This document shows positions 32,489-41,490 of a stretch of DNA of 64,000 nucleotides, in pieces. The notes under the pieces are model-generated. The model ran no database searches. It worked only from the letters and a program-made list of their open reading frames with translations, and was not told the DNA's origin. Source of the DNA: Streptomyces tauricus (GTDB lineage Bacteria; Actinomycetota; Actinomycetes; Streptomycetales; Streptomycetaceae); contig NZ_BMVY01000001.1 of NCBI RefSeq assembly GCF_014650955.1, positions 992,001-1,056,000 of the forward strand, read 5' to 3'. The position numbers and the translations under genes are program-made. Position 1 is the stretch's first letter. Every line of letters begins with the position of its first letter.

Positions 32489-35290
32489 ATGGTCCGATTC
32501 TTGGGTCGATCCTGGGCCCGGTCGACCTCCCGCCTCAGCGGCCTGCGCGCGCGACGCAGGCCCGACCGCTCCGGCCGAACACAGGGGCGGCGGACACCAC
32601 AGACATCGCACCTGCCGCGCGGTCGGCGGGAAGCACAGGAAGGCGGGCCCCCGCCCGGATCCACGGGAGTGCGGTCGGCGCTGAGCGGACGCAGCGTCGC
32701 CGGTCAGGTCTTTCTGCTGCAGGTGGCGATCGTGCTGCTGCTGGTCGTGGCCGCGGCCGGCGCCCTGGTCCTCCAGGTACGCCACGACAGCACGACCGAG
32801 GCGCGCAACCGCTCCCTGGCCGTCGCCGAGACGTTCGCCAACGCCCCGGGCACCCGGGAGGCGCTGAGCGCCCCCGACCCCACGGCCGTGCTCCAGCCGC
32901 GTGCCGAGGCGGCCCGCGTGGGATCCAAGGTCGACTTCGTCGTGGTGATGAACCCCGACGGCATCCGCTACACCCACCCCAAGCCCGACCGGATCGGCAA
33001 GAAGTTCGTCGGGACCCTCGGCCCGGCGCTGGCCGGCAAGTCCTTCACCGAGGAGATCACCGGCACCCTCGGACCACTGGTACAGGCCGTCGTGCCCGTC
33101 AAGGCGGACGACGGCAAGGTCGTGGGCCTGGTGTCGGCGGGCATCACGACCGAGAACGTGGGAGGCGTCGGGGACCGGCAGATGCCCCTCCTGCTGACCG
33201 CCGCGGGCGCGGCCCTGGCCCTGGCCCTCGGGGGCACGGCGCTGGTGAGCCGACGGCTGATGCGCCAGACCCACGGCCTGGGCCCGTTCGAGATGACCCG
33301 GATGTACGAGCACCACGACGCGGTGCTGCACGCCGTCCGGGAGGGAGTGCTCATCGTCGGCGGCGAGGGCAGACTGCTGCTCGCCAACGACGAGGCGCAC
33401 CGCCTGCTGGATCTCCCGGAGGACGCCGAGGGACGCCATGTCCTCGAACTCGGTCTGGACGCGGGCACCGCGAACCTGCTGGCCTCGGGCCATGTCGTCA
33501 CGGACGAGGTGCGCCTGGTCGGCGACCGGCTGCTGGCCATCAACCAGCGGCCCACGGACCTCAAGGGCGGCCCGGCGGGCAGTGTCGCCACGCTCCGCGA
33601 CTCGACCGAGCTGCGCGCGCTGTCCGGCAGGGCCGAGGTGGCCCGGGAACACCTCAAGCTCCTGTACGACGCCGGGGTGGGCATCGGTACGACCCTGGAC
33701 GTGACGCGGACGGCCGAGGAACTGGCGGAGGTGGCCGTCCCGCGGTTCGCGGACTTCGCCACGGTGGATCTGGCCGAGGCGGTACTGAGCGGCGAGGAAC
33801 CGGACGCGGGCACCTCGCTGCGCCGTACGGCGCTCAGCGGCATCCGGAAGGACGCGCCCCTGTATCCGGTGGGCGAGCGGATCGGTTTCGTCGCCTCCAG
33901 CCCGCAGGCGCAGAGCCTGGGCACCGGCGAGGCCGTGGTCGCGCCCGCGCTCAAGGAGGCGCACGGCTGGCTCGCCCAGGACCTGGAGCGCACCGCGCAG
34001 GTCGTGGAGTACGGGATCCACTCGCTGATCACGGTCCCCCTGCGGGCCGGGCACCTGGTGATGGGCGTGGCGAACTTCTGGCGCTCCGAGAAGCTTGAGC
34101 CGTTCGACGAGGAGGAGCTGGCCCTCGCCGAGGAGCTGGTCGCCCGGGCCGCGGTCTCCATCGACAACGCGCGCCGCTACACCCGCGAGCACACGATGGC
34201 CGAGACCCTGCAGCGCAGTCTGCTGCCCCGCAATCTGCCCGAGCAGAGCGCCCTGGACATCTCCTACCGCTACCTGCCCGCCCAGGCGGGGGTCGGCGGC
34301 GACTGGTTCGACGTGCTGCCGCTGTCCGGCGCCCGGGTCGCGCTGGTCGTCGGCGACGTCGTGGGCCACGGCCTGCACGCGGCGGCCACCATGGGGCGGC
34401 TGCGTACGGCGGTGCACAACTTCTCCGCGCTGGACCTGCCGCCCGACGAACTGCTGGGGCTGCTCGACGAACTGGTCGGCCGGATCGACCAGGACGAGGC
34501 GACGGAGGACGGCAGCGCCGCGATCACCGGCGCCACCTGCCTGTACGCCGTCTACGACCCGACCACCCGGCAGTGCACCGTGGCCCGGGCCGGCCACCCG
34601 CCGCCCGCGGTGGTCCGCCCGGACGGCAGTGTCGACTTCCCCGAGGTGCCCGCCGGGCCGCCGCTCGGTCTCGGCGGTCTCCCCTTCGAGACGGCCGAGC
34701 TCAAGCTGGAGGAGGGCAGCAGGCTGGTCCTCTACACGGACGGGCTCGTCGAGGACCGGGAACGGGACATCGACGTGGGCCTCGAACTCCTGCGGACCGC
34801 CCTGACCGGGGCCGACCGGTCCCCGGAGGACACCTGCCAGGCCGTCCTGGACGCCCTGCTGCCGCCCCGCCCGAGCGACGACATCGCCCTGATCGTCGCG
34901 GGCACCCGCGCGCTCGGCGCCGACCGCATCGCCGAATGGCGGGTGCCGTCCGACCCGGCCGCCGTCGGCGAGGTACGCGCCTCGGTCACCCGGCAGCTGA
35001 CGGAGTGGGGCCTGGACGACCTGGCGTTCACGACGGAGCTGATCCTCAGCGAGCTGGTCACCAACGCGATCCGGTACGGCAACGGCCCCATCGAAGTCCG
35101 TATGCTCCGCGACCGCAGCCTGATCTGCGAGGTCTTCGACGGCAGCAACACCTCACCGCATCTGCGGTACGCGGCCTCGACGGACGAGGGCGGACGCGGT
35201 CTGTTCCTCGTGGCCCAGCTCACCGAGCGCTGGGGCACGCGTTACACCCCCGCGGGCAAGGTCATCTGGACGGAACAACCGCTCCCCTGA
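32489..35290 (+). CDS. SpoIIE-type phosphatase with sensor domains and C-terminal anti-sigma ATPase domain
   Basis: 933-residue signalling protein. The order is: basic N-terminus; first membrane helix (about 78-100, LQVAIVLLLVVAAAGALVL); extracellular sCache-like sensor (KVDFVVVMNPDGIRYTHPKPDRIGK); second helix (about 233-252); PAS (LHAVREGVLIVGGEGRLLLAN); GAF (LYDAGVGIGTTLDVTRTA ...); PP2C-like SpoIIE phosphatase; and HATPase. The phosphatase metal-binding motifs are GGDWFDV, VGDVVGHG, YTDGLVE and SDDIALIV; the ATPase N-box is SELVTNAIRYG. Such proteins dephosphorylate STAS antagonists and also bind sigma factors. No ribosome site is seen before the ATG at 32489, so the start is uncertain. 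Confidence 0.92.
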   Translation: MVRFLGRSWARSTSRLSGLRARRRPDRSGRTQGRRTPQTSHLPRGRREAQEGGPPPGSTGVRSALSGRSVAGQVFLLQVAIVLLLVVAAAGALVLQVRHDSTTEARNRSLAVAETFANAPGTREALSAPDPTAVLQPRAEAARVGSKVDFVVVMNPDGIRYTHPKPDRIGKKFVGTLGPALAGKSFTEEITGTLGPLVQAVVPVKADDGKVVGLVSAGITTENVGGVGDRQMPLLLTAAGAALALALGGTALVSRRLMRQTHGLGPFEMTRMYEHHDAVLHAVREGVLIVGGEGRLLLANDEAHRLLDLPEDAEGRHVLELGLDAGTANLLASGHVVTDEVRLVGDRLLAINQRPTDLKGGPAGSVATLRDSTELRALSGRAEVAREHLKLLYDAGVGIGTTLDVTRTAEELAEVAVPRFADFATVDLAEAVLSGEEPDAGTSLRRTALSGIRKDAPLYPVGERIGFVASSPQAQSLGTGEAVVAPALKEAHGWLAQDLERTAQVVEYGIHSLITVPLRAGHLVMGVANFWRSEKLEPFDEEELALAEELVARAAVSIDNARRYTREHTMAETLQRSLLPRNLPEQSALDISYRYLPAQAGVGGDWFDVLPLSGARVALVVGDVVGHGLHAAATMGRLRTAVHNFSALDLPPDELLGLLDELVGRIDQDEATEDGSAAITGATCLYAVYDPTTRQCTVARAGHPPPAVVRPDGSVDFPEVPAGPPLGLGGLPFETAELKLEEGSRLVLYTDGLVEDRERDIDVGLELLRTALTGADRSPEDTCQAVLDALLPPRPSDDIALIVAGTRALGADRIAEWRVPSDPAAVGEVRASVTRQLTEWGLDDLAFTTELILSELVTNAIRYGNGPIEVRMLRDRSLICEVFDGSNTSPHLRYAASTDEGGRGLFLVAQLTERWGTRYTPAGKVIWTEQPLP

Positions 35291-35377
35291 GCCGGACCCT
35301 CTCCCGTAGCCCCGTCCGAACGGCTCGCCCGACGGTTGCTGCAGCCTGCACGACGGCCACGACCTGCCCGACGGCTG

Positions 35378-36916
35378 CTACGGCTTGCCGTTCCCCTGGA
35401 GGCGCCGCAGGTCGTCGGGGCGTACCTGGATGACGAGCAGCGCGACCAGGGCCGCCACGACGGCGAAGATCGCGGCGATGATGAAGGCGCTCGAGATGCC
35501 CGACGTCAGCACCTGGTCGCTCCAGGGCGAGGGGAGTTCGCCGGTTCTGCGGAACTGAAGGCGCTGGGCAGGGGTCGCCTCCGCCATGAACTCGCGGACC
35601 TGGTCCGTGGCCTCGTGCCGGCTGGCCGTGCCGAAGACGGTGACCAGGACGGACAGGCCGAGCGAACCGCCGACCTGCTGGGTGGCGTTGAGGATGCCGG
35701 AGGCGGCGCCCGCCTCCCGGGGCTCCACACCCGACACGGCCATCAGCGTCAGCGACACGAAGTTCAGCCCCATGCCGAAGCCGAAGACCAGCATCGGCCC
35801 GAGGATGCTGCCCGCGTAGGTGCTGTCGACCTCGGTCAGGGTCAACCAGGCGAGACCGACGGCCGACAGGATCGCGCCCACCGTCATGAACGGCTTGGGG
35901 CCCCAGCGGGGCAGCAGTTGGGAGGCGAGGGCGGCGCCCACCGCGATGATGGCGCTGACCGGCAGGAAGGCGAGGCCGGCCCGCAGCGGGCTGAAGCCGA
36001 GGACGTTCTGCACGAAGAGCGTCAGGAAGAAGAACATGCCGAACATCGCCGCGGCCAGGCTCAGCATGATGGCGTAGACGCCGGCGCGGTTGCGGTCGCG
36101 GAACATCCACAGGGGGGTGATGGGCTGCTTGGACCGGCTCTCGACGAAGATGAAGGCGGCGAGGAACACGACGGCCGCCACGAAGGCCCCGACGGTCAGT
36201 CCGTCGCTCCAGCCCTCCTCCGAGGCGCGGATGAACCCGTAGACGAGGAGCACCATGCCGACGGTGGAGGTGAGCGCGCCGAGGACGTCGAAGTGGCCCG
36301 GCATCCGTTCGGACTCCCGGATGTAGCGGGGCGTCGCGAGCGCGATCAGCAGGCCGATGGGGATGTTGACGTACAGGACCCAGCGCCAGTCGAGCCATTC
36401 GACCAGCAGACCGCCCGCGAGCAGGCCGATGGCGCTGCCGCCGGCCGAGACCGCGGCGAACACGCCGAACGCCCTGTTCCGCTCGGGTCCTTCGCGGAAG
36501 GTGGTGGTGATCAGCGAGAGGGCCGTCGGTGAGGCGATGGCGCCGCCGACGCCTTGCAGGGAGCGCGCCGCGAGCAACTGCCAGGACTCCTGGGACAGTC
36601 CGCCGAGCAGGGAGGCCAGGACGAAGAGCAGGACGCCGAAGACGAAGACCCTGCGGCGGCCGAGGATGTCGCCCAGCCGGCCGCCGAGCAGGAGCAGCCC
36701 GCCGAAGGTCAGCGTGTAGGCGTTCACCACCCACGACAGGTTCTCGGTCGAGAAGCCGAGCGAACTCTGGATGTGCGGGAGGGCGATGTTCACGATGGTG
36801 ATGTCGAGGACCACCATCAACTGGCACGAGGCGATGACGAGGAGTGCGATTCCGCTGCCGTGGCCCCGCTCCGGGGACTTGGCAGTGTCGGAAGGTGTCG
36901 CGTGTGAGCCCGTCAT
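35378..36916 (-). CDS. MFS drug exporter, DHA2 (EmrB/QacA) family
   Basis: 512-residue permease with about 14 membrane helices. Diagnostic elements are MVVLDITIVNIALPHIQSSLG in helix 1 (the D-x-T-I-V-N-V/I-A-L-P motif C-like signature of the 14-helix family), GGRLGDILGRRR (motif A) between helices 2 and 3, and RSLQGVGGAIASPTALSLI (motif C region). It exports hydrophobic drugs or endogenous metabolites by proton antiport. It is not adjacent to a TetR or MarR repressor that would identify the substrate; the nearest regulator is 0.5 kb away at 37.4 kb. Confidence 0.92.
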   Translation of the reverse strand: MTGSHATPSDTAKSPERGHGSGIALLVIASCQLMVVLDITIVNIALPHIQSSLGFSTENLSWVVNAYTLTFGGLLLLGGRLGDILGRRRVFVFGVLLFVLASLLGGLSQESWQLLAARSLQGVGGAIASPTALSLITTTFREGPERNRAFGVFAAVSAGGSAIGLLAGGLLVEWLDWRWVLYVNIPIGLLIALATPRYIRESERMPGHFDVLGALTSTVGMVLLVYGFIRASEEGWSDGLTVGAFVAAVVFLAAFIFVESRSKQPITPLWMFRDRNRAGVYAIMLSLAAAMFGMFFFLTLFVQNVLGFSPLRAGLAFLPVSAIIAVGAALASQLLPRWGPKPFMTVGAILSAVGLAWLTLTEVDSTYAGSILGPMLVFGFGMGLNFVSLTLMAVSGVEPREAGAASGILNATQQVGGSLGLSVLVTVFGTASRHEATDQVREFMAEATPAQRLQFRRTGELPSPWSDQVLTSGISSAFIIAAIFAVVAALVALLVIQVRPDDLRRLQGNGKP

Positions 36917-37441
36917 GGGATCGGCCTGTGTCCTGGCGGCGTCCGGTTCGGGACGTCCGCTACACCGACGTTAGCCCTGGGCTCCCGTCCCCACCAGTCG
37001 ATCACCGGGCCCGGGGGCCGCGCCCGGGACGGCCGTTGAGGGGCGGGCTCCCGCGGTGGGGTCCGGTGTCGTCAGTCCTCGCCCCTGACGATGTTCCCCT
37101 CCGGCTCCGCGGACGTACGCCGGGTGTCCCGGTCGGCTGTCGCCGGAAGGCAGAGACGCACGCCTCCCACCCGGCGGCGACGGGCCTGCGCCCAGCCGGT
37201 CTCGGGGCGGCGGACGGTGTCCTGGGTGCTGCCGTACGCGGTCACGACTCCTCGCATTCCTGCTGCGCCCGGCCCTGCGGGGGCCGGGTGTGCGTCATGT
37301 TGCTGCCGTTTGTCCCTGACCGGTGCCGGGTCCCCCGCAGCGCCACCCGGAAACCCGGCGCAGCACGCGGGTGGCCTCACGGCCGCACTCGGGCAGCGTC
37401 TCCGCCGCGCCCGCCGGTCCCCCGTACGGGTGGAACCGACG
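36917..37441. other. Mostly gene-free interval between exporter and small regulator
   Basis: About 525 bp. Apart from the doubtful 61-codon frame no gene is supported. The right part (37260-37440) has a GCCGGGTGTGCG-rich run but no recognised regulatory site. Confidence 0.35.
37072..37257 (-). CDS. Possible small ORF (61 aa), unknown
   Basis: A short frame with high G/C at third positions (MRGVVTAYGSTQDTVRRPET ... EPEGNIVRGED) and an AGCAGGA just before the ATG. The product is basic and hydrophilic and resembles nothing recalled. It could be a genuine small gene in the otherwise gene-free 36917-37441 interval or a chance frame. Confidence 0.3.
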   Translation of the reverse strand: MRGVVTAYGSTQDTVRRPETGWAQARRRRVGGVRLCLPATADRDTRRTSAEPEGNIVRGED

Positions 37442-37813
37442 TCAGCGATCGGTCGGGGAGTCCCGCTCGCGGGCGGAGGCCGTCCGCCGCGGCTGGGGTG
37501 TCGTGTCGCGCTCGGCGTCGTGCTGCTCCAGCAGGGACAGCAGCCCCGCGACCGACAGGCCGGCGTCGGCCGGGTGACGCAGGATCGTGCCCGGTTCGAT
37601 GCGGTATTCGTTGGTGCGCCCCTGCCGGGTGTGGGTGAGATAACCACCCAGTTCCAGATCAGAAATGATCTTCTGCACGGCACGCTCGGTCAGCCGGCAG
37701 CGCGCCGCGATGTCCCGGATGCGGGTGTTCGGGTCCTCGGCGATCGCGGCCAGGACACGCGCGTGGTTGGTGAGGAACGTCCAGCCGGAATGTGTCTCAG
37801 GTACTTCACCCAT
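37442..37813 (-). CDS. Winged-helix (MarR/ArsR-like) regulator
   Basis: 123-residue DNA-binding protein. A winged helix occupies residues 8-75: WTFLTNHARVLAAIAEDPNTRIRDIAARCRLTERAVQKIISDLELGGYLTHTRQGRTNEYRI, with the recognition helix around RAVQKIISDLE. The C-terminal third is charged and disordered. The ATG at 37813 follows GGGGG; the in-frame ATGs at 37822 and 37825 are alternatives. It is divergent from the STAS-ANTAR gene across a 102-bp AT-rich promoter region, which may be its target. Confidence 0.85.
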   Translation of the reverse strand: MGEVPETHSGWTFLTNHARVLAAIAEDPNTRIRDIAARCRLTERAVQKIISDLELGGYLTHTRQGRTNEYRIEPGTILRHPADAGLSVAGLLSLLEQHDAERDTTPQPRRTASARERDSPTDR

Positions 37814-37915
37814 GACCCCCATCATACGACCTACGATTCACGCAAAACAAAGGGTGAAAGAATTTTCATGTATCTCTTGACGTGTGAAAGTTTGGGGCGG
37901 AGTCTGGAGGAGACA
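37814..37915. promoter_or_regulatory. Compact divergent promoter region
   Basis: 102 bp, markedly AT-rich for this genome (CGCAAAACAAAGGGTGAAAG... and TTTTCATGTATCTCTTGACG). TTGACG at about 37877-37882 could be a -35 box for the rightward STAS-ANTAR gene. The region must also contain the promoter of the winged-helix regulator. Confidence 0.5.
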
Positions 37916-38767
37916 GTGACGGTGGATGCCCGGGGAGCGGCTGCCATGTCGGAACCAACGCTTTCTGCGCAGGTCGGGGGCTTGCGTCCGGCTCCCCGCG
38001 GAGGGCCGCCCGGCCCGTCGCGGAAGCGCACCCCGCCGCCCCTGAAGATCGAGACGCACCGGGACGGCGAGCGGATGACCGTCGCGGCGGCCGGCGAGAT
38101 CGACCTGGACACCGTGCCTGACCTGCGGTACGCCCTGCGCAAGGCGCTTGCCGCCTCGGTGCGCGGGGTGGATCTCGACCTGGCCGCGGTCGACTTCTGC
38201 GACTGCTCCGGGCTCAACGTCCTGCTGCGCGTCCGTCAACGCGCGCTCCAGGACGGCAAGACCGTCGTCATACGGTCCGCGAGCGCCGTCGTCGAACGGC
38301 TGCTCGCCCTGTCGGAGACGGCGCCACTGTTCACCCCCACGAGCGAGACCGACCACGGCATCGCGGACAGGAATCGGAACCCGCGCCCGGACGCGGAGCA
38401 CAGCACCACGGAGGAGAGAGCATTGCCCCGCGACGTCAGCGACGTCAGCGACGTCGGCGACGCCGTCGGCACGGAGCAGAGCCTGCGCGTCGAAGTCGTC
38501 CAGCTGAAGCGCGCCATGCAGACGCGGCCGGTCATCGATCTGGCCCGCGGAGTCCTGATGGCGTCGTTCGGGCTGAATCCCGAGGACGCGTGGAGCGTGC
38601 TGGTCATGGTCTCCCAGAACGCCAACATCAAGCTGCACCACCTCGCCGAGGGCACGGTGGCCGCCGTCACGGGCGAGCCCTTGCCCGAGGCACTGCGACA
38701 GCAACTGTCCGCGGCGGTCGCCGAGTTGGCGGCACGCCGCTCGGCGACCCAGGAGTCGGAACCGTGA
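37916..38767 (+). CDS. STAS-ANTAR fusion regulator
   Basis: 283-residue protein. An N-terminal STAS (anti-anti-sigma) domain spans about 45-140 (THRDGERMTVAAAGEIDLDTVPDLRYAL...VDFCDCSGLNVLLRV). Note the DFCDCSGLN where anti-anti-sigma factors usually have DSTGL: the phosphorylatable Ser is retained. A linker with a DVSDVSDVGDAV repeat is followed by a C-terminal ANTAR RNA-binding domain (about 200-255, VVQLKRAMQTRPVIDLARGVLMASFGLNPEDAWSVL). This joins partner switching to transcription antitermination. GTG start chosen for its GGAGGAG at ideal spacing; an ATG at 37946 is the alternative. Confidence 0.85.
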   Translation: MTVDARGAAAMSEPTLSAQVGGLRPAPRGGPPGPSRKRTPPPLKIETHRDGERMTVAAAGEIDLDTVPDLRYALRKALAASVRGVDLDLAAVDFCDCSGLNVLLRVRQRALQDGKTVVIRSASAVVERLLALSETAPLFTPTSETDHGIADRNRNPRPDAEHSTTEERALPRDVSDVSDVGDAVGTEQSLRVEVVQLKRAMQTRPVIDLARGVLMASFGLNPEDAWSVLVMVSQNANIKLHHLAEGTVAAVTGEPLPEALRQQLSAAVAELAARRSATQESEP

Positions 38768-38810
38768 ACTCAGGAGGCGTGCCTGCCGGGTCCCCGGTCA
38801 CCCCGTCGCG

Positions 38811-39548
38811 TCACAGCGCCGCCAGCACCTCCGCCCGGTAGTCGGTGTAGACGGCGCGCAGGGCGGGAGCCGGCCAGTTCGCCGGGAGGAGTTCGCTGGG
38901 CAGTACCGGATCGGTGACAAGGTGTCGTACGACGGCCGCGAAGGCGGCGAACCGGTCGGCCGGGCGTTCGGTGCGGGCCACCTGGGCCAGCAGGGATTCC
39001 GCGGTGCCGGCCCAGTCGTCGAGCGGCCACAGACTCGCGGCCAGAGCGGGTGAGGGCCGCTCCGGCCGGGCGGTGAACCGCTCGGTGAGGTCCGCCAGGG
39101 AGCAGGGCCACGGGCGTACCAGATTGGCGGGCCGGAGCCACACCCCCTCCCGCAGTTCCGCCAGGCGCAGGCCGGACAACTCGGCGCGCAGTTCGGCCCG
39201 TTCGGCGGGACCGCGGCCGGTGGCGGTGACGACGACGGTCTCCCACGTCCCGTCCCAGGTCCGGGTGCTGGGGTGCACGGCCTCGTCCTGGCGGCGCTGC
39301 CGTTCAAGGAGCCGTTCGCTGAGCCGGTAGACGCCGTCGGCGCGCCGCAGGTCGCCCGCCGTCACCATCCGGCTGAGGGCGGCCCGGAGTGTGGAGCCCG
39401 CGATGCCGAAGGGTTCCACGCTGCGGATCAGGTCCCGCACCGGAAGTTCGGGAGGGTGGACGCCCAGCAGGAGGCTCAGGACGACCGACCGTGCGGACAG
39501 CGGGCGCAGTCCGGGGTTGGCCGCTGACCGGGGCTCGTTCATCCGCAT
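38811..39548 (-). CDS. PaaX family transcriptional regulator
   Basis: 245-residue repressor-type protein. The N-terminal winged helix is SARSVVLSLLLGVHPPELPVRDLIRSVEPFGIAGSTLRAALSRMVTAGDL. The PaaX middle domain follows (WDGTWETVVVTATGRGPAERAELRAELSGLRLAELREGVWLRPANL) and then the C-terminal domain (YTDYRAEVL). PaaX proteins sense phenylacetyl-CoA or other acyl-CoAs. The start is uncertain among ATGs at 39557, 39548 and 39542. It is divergent from an acyl-CoA dehydrogenase and a 36-bp dyad lies between them, arguing that it controls that gene. Confidence 0.87.
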   Translation of the reverse strand: MRMNEPRSAANPGLRPLSARSVVLSLLLGVHPPELPVRDLIRSVEPFGIAGSTLRAALSRMVTAGDLRRADGVYRLSERLLERQRRQDEAVHPSTRTWDGTWETVVVTATGRGPAERAELRAELSGLRLAELREGVWLRPANLVRPWPCSLADLTERFTARPERPSPALAASLWPLDDWAGTAESLLAQVARTERPADRFAAFAAVVRHLVTDPVLPSELLPANWPAPALRAVYTDYRAEVLAAL

Positions 39549-39655
39549 GGACGGCATTGTGCCCGGTCGGGCGAAGCGGGCCACAGCGGCGGCCGGGAGG
39601 CGAGTCCCGGTAGCGGCCGGGAAGCGGGCCCCAGGGGTGGCCGGGACAGGTGACT
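39549..39655 (+). repeat. Imperfect GCGGCCGGGAAGCGGGCC repeats upstream of the dyad
   Basis: Three degenerate copies of a roughly 25-30 bp unit containing GCGGCCGGGA and GCGGGCC lie between the PaaX start and the operator. Significance unknown. Confidence 0.4.
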
Positions 39656-39691
39656 GTTACACCATTGCTGCGACCGCAGGAATAGTGCAAC
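39656..39691. promoter_or_regulatory. 36-bp dyad, probable PaaX-type operator
   Basis: GTTACACCATTGCTGCGA pairs in inverted orientation with the following 18 bases, with 28 of 36 positions symmetric and every mismatch an isolated position. It ends 9 bp before the acyl-CoA dehydrogenase ATG, a position where bound repressor would block transcription. Confidence 0.7.
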
Positions 39692-39700
39692 ACTGCGGAC

Positions 39701-41371
39701 ATGGTCCCCATACTCGCGCCGGAGCTGTCCGCCACGCACGACGTCACCAACCAGGCCCCCGCCCTGGCTCCGTACGACGCGTCCGATGACGCGGCACTGC
39801 TGGAAGGGCTCCGCCGGGAGGGTGGGGGCCGGGCCGAGGACGACATCCGTCGGCTCGGCCGCCTGGCTGGTGGCGCGGAGGCCCAGGAGTGGGGCGAGCA
39901 GGCCAACCGGCACGAGCCGGAACTGCGTACGCACGACCGCTTCGGCAACCGGGTCGACGAGGTCGAGTTCCACCCGAGCTGGCACCGGCTGCTGGGCACC
40001 GCGGTGGCCGAGGGCCTGGCCGCCGCGCCCTGGGCCGACGACCGGCCCGGCGCCCATGTGGTCCGCACGGCCGGCGGACTGGTGTGGGGGCACACCGACG
40101 CGGGCCACGGCTGCCCCACCTCGATGACCTACGCGGCCGTACCCGCCCTGCGGAAGCAGCCCGAGCTGGCCGCGGTGTACGAACCGCTGCTCGTCAGCCG
40201 CGTCTACGAGCCGGGACTGCGTGTCCCGAGCGGGAAGCGCGGGCTGCTGGCGGGCATGGGCATGACCGAGAAGCAGGGCGGCTCGGACGTCCGTACCAAC
40301 ACGACGGCCGCCTCGCCGACCGCGGAGCCAGGCGTGTACACCCTGCGCGGCCACAAGTGGTTCACGTCCGCCCCGATGTGCGATGTGTTCCTGGTCCTCG
40401 CCCAGGCGCCGGGCGGACTGTCCTGCTTCCTCGTGCCGCGGATCCTGCCCGACGGCAGCCGCAACACCTTCCGTATCCAGCGGCTCAAGGACAAGCTGGG
40501 CAACCGCTCCAACGCGTCCTCGGAACCGGAGTTCGACCACACCGTCGCCTGGCTCGTCGGCCCCGAGGGACAGGGCGTCAAGACGATCATCGAGATGGTC
40601 AACTGCACCCGGCTCGACTGCGTGATGTCGAGCGCGACGCTGATGCGCAAGACCCTCGTCGAGGCCGGTCATCACACCAGGCACCGGAGTGCCTTCGGCG
40701 CGCTACTGATCGACCAGCCGCTCATGCGCAACGTACTGGCCGACCTCGCGCTGGAGTCGGAGGCCGCCACGACGCTCACGCTGCGGCTCGCGGGCGCCGC
40801 CGACCGCGCCCTCCGCGGTGACGCCCAGGAGGCGGCCTTCCGCCGGATCGCCACCGCCGTCGGCAAGTACTGGGTGACCAAACGGGGCCCGGCGTTCACC
40901 GCCGAGGCGCTGGAGTGCCTCGGCGGCAACGGCTACGTGGAGGAGTCGGGCATGCCCCGCCACTACCGCGAGGCCCCTCTCCTCTCCATCTGGGAAGGGT
41001 CGGGGAACGTCAACGCCCTCGATGTGCTGCGGGCCCTCGGCCGGGCACCCGAGACCGGCGAGGCGCTGTTCGCGGAGCTGGCCCTGGCACACGGCGCCGA
41101 CGCCCGGCTGGACGCGGCCGTGCTCCGGCTCAAGGACCGGCTGCGCGACCTGCGCGACCCGGAGACGGGCGCCCGTCGCCTGGTGGAGCTGATGGCGCTG
41201 GTACTTCAGGGCTCCCTGCTGGTCCGCCACGCTCCCCGAGCGGTCGCCGACGCCTTCTGCGCGACCCGGCTCGGTGGCGACTGGGGGTACTCCTTCGGTA
41301 CGCTTCCCGGTTCCGCGGACCTGACCACGATCCTCGACCGCGCCCTGCCGGACACGACGGCACGGGGGTAG
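39701..41371 (+). CDS. Acyl-CoA dehydrogenase, AidB-like
   Basis: 556-residue flavoprotein. The N-terminal extension (THDVTNQAPALAPYDASDDAALLEGLRREGG) is characteristic of the AidB subgroup, known in E. coli from the response to alkylating agents. The acyl-CoA dehydrogenase core has GMTEKQGGSDVRTNTT (FAD/substrate loop), then HKWFTSAPMCDVFLVLAQ, RLKDKLGNRSNASSEPEFD and ECLGGNGYVEESGMPRHYREAPLLSIWEGSGNV, where the conserved Glu of the AidB family appears. It is divergent from the PaaX-like gene. Whether it acts on alkylation damage or on an acyl-CoA catabolite is open; the PaaX neighbour favours catabolism. Confidence 0.9.
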   Translation: MVPILAPELSATHDVTNQAPALAPYDASDDAALLEGLRREGGGRAEDDIRRLGRLAGGAEAQEWGEQANRHEPELRTHDRFGNRVDEVEFHPSWHRLLGTAVAEGLAAAPWADDRPGAHVVRTAGGLVWGHTDAGHGCPTSMTYAAVPALRKQPELAAVYEPLLVSRVYEPGLRVPSGKRGLLAGMGMTEKQGGSDVRTNTTAASPTAEPGVYTLRGHKWFTSAPMCDVFLVLAQAPGGLSCFLVPRILPDGSRNTFRIQRLKDKLGNRSNASSEPEFDHTVAWLVGPEGQGVKTIIEMVNCTRLDCVMSSATLMRKTLVEAGHHTRHRSAFGALLIDQPLMRNVLADLALESEAATTLTLRLAGAADRALRGDAQEAAFRRIATAVGKYWVTKRGPAFTAEALECLGGNGYVEESGMPRHYREAPLLSIWEGSGNVNALDVLRALGRAPETGEALFAELALAHGADARLDAAVLRLKDRLRDLRDPETGARRLVELMALVLQGSLLVRHAPRAVADAFCATRLGGDWGYSFGTLPGSADLTTILDRALPDTTARG

Positions 41372-41490
41372 CCGCGGCCCCGCCCCCGCCGGGCGGGATC
41401 TTGCTGAACGCCCCTGTCGGCAGGCGCGTATGACTTCCCGGAACCGCTCCCACAGCGGGTGCGCGCACGCCGGGAAGAAGCGAGGAATCG

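Noticed and set aside
37091..38767. Long plus-strand version of the STAS-ANTAR gene starting at 37091
   Set aside because: The added N-terminus crosses the divergent promoter and the opposite-strand regulator; GTG 37916 has an ideal ribosome site.
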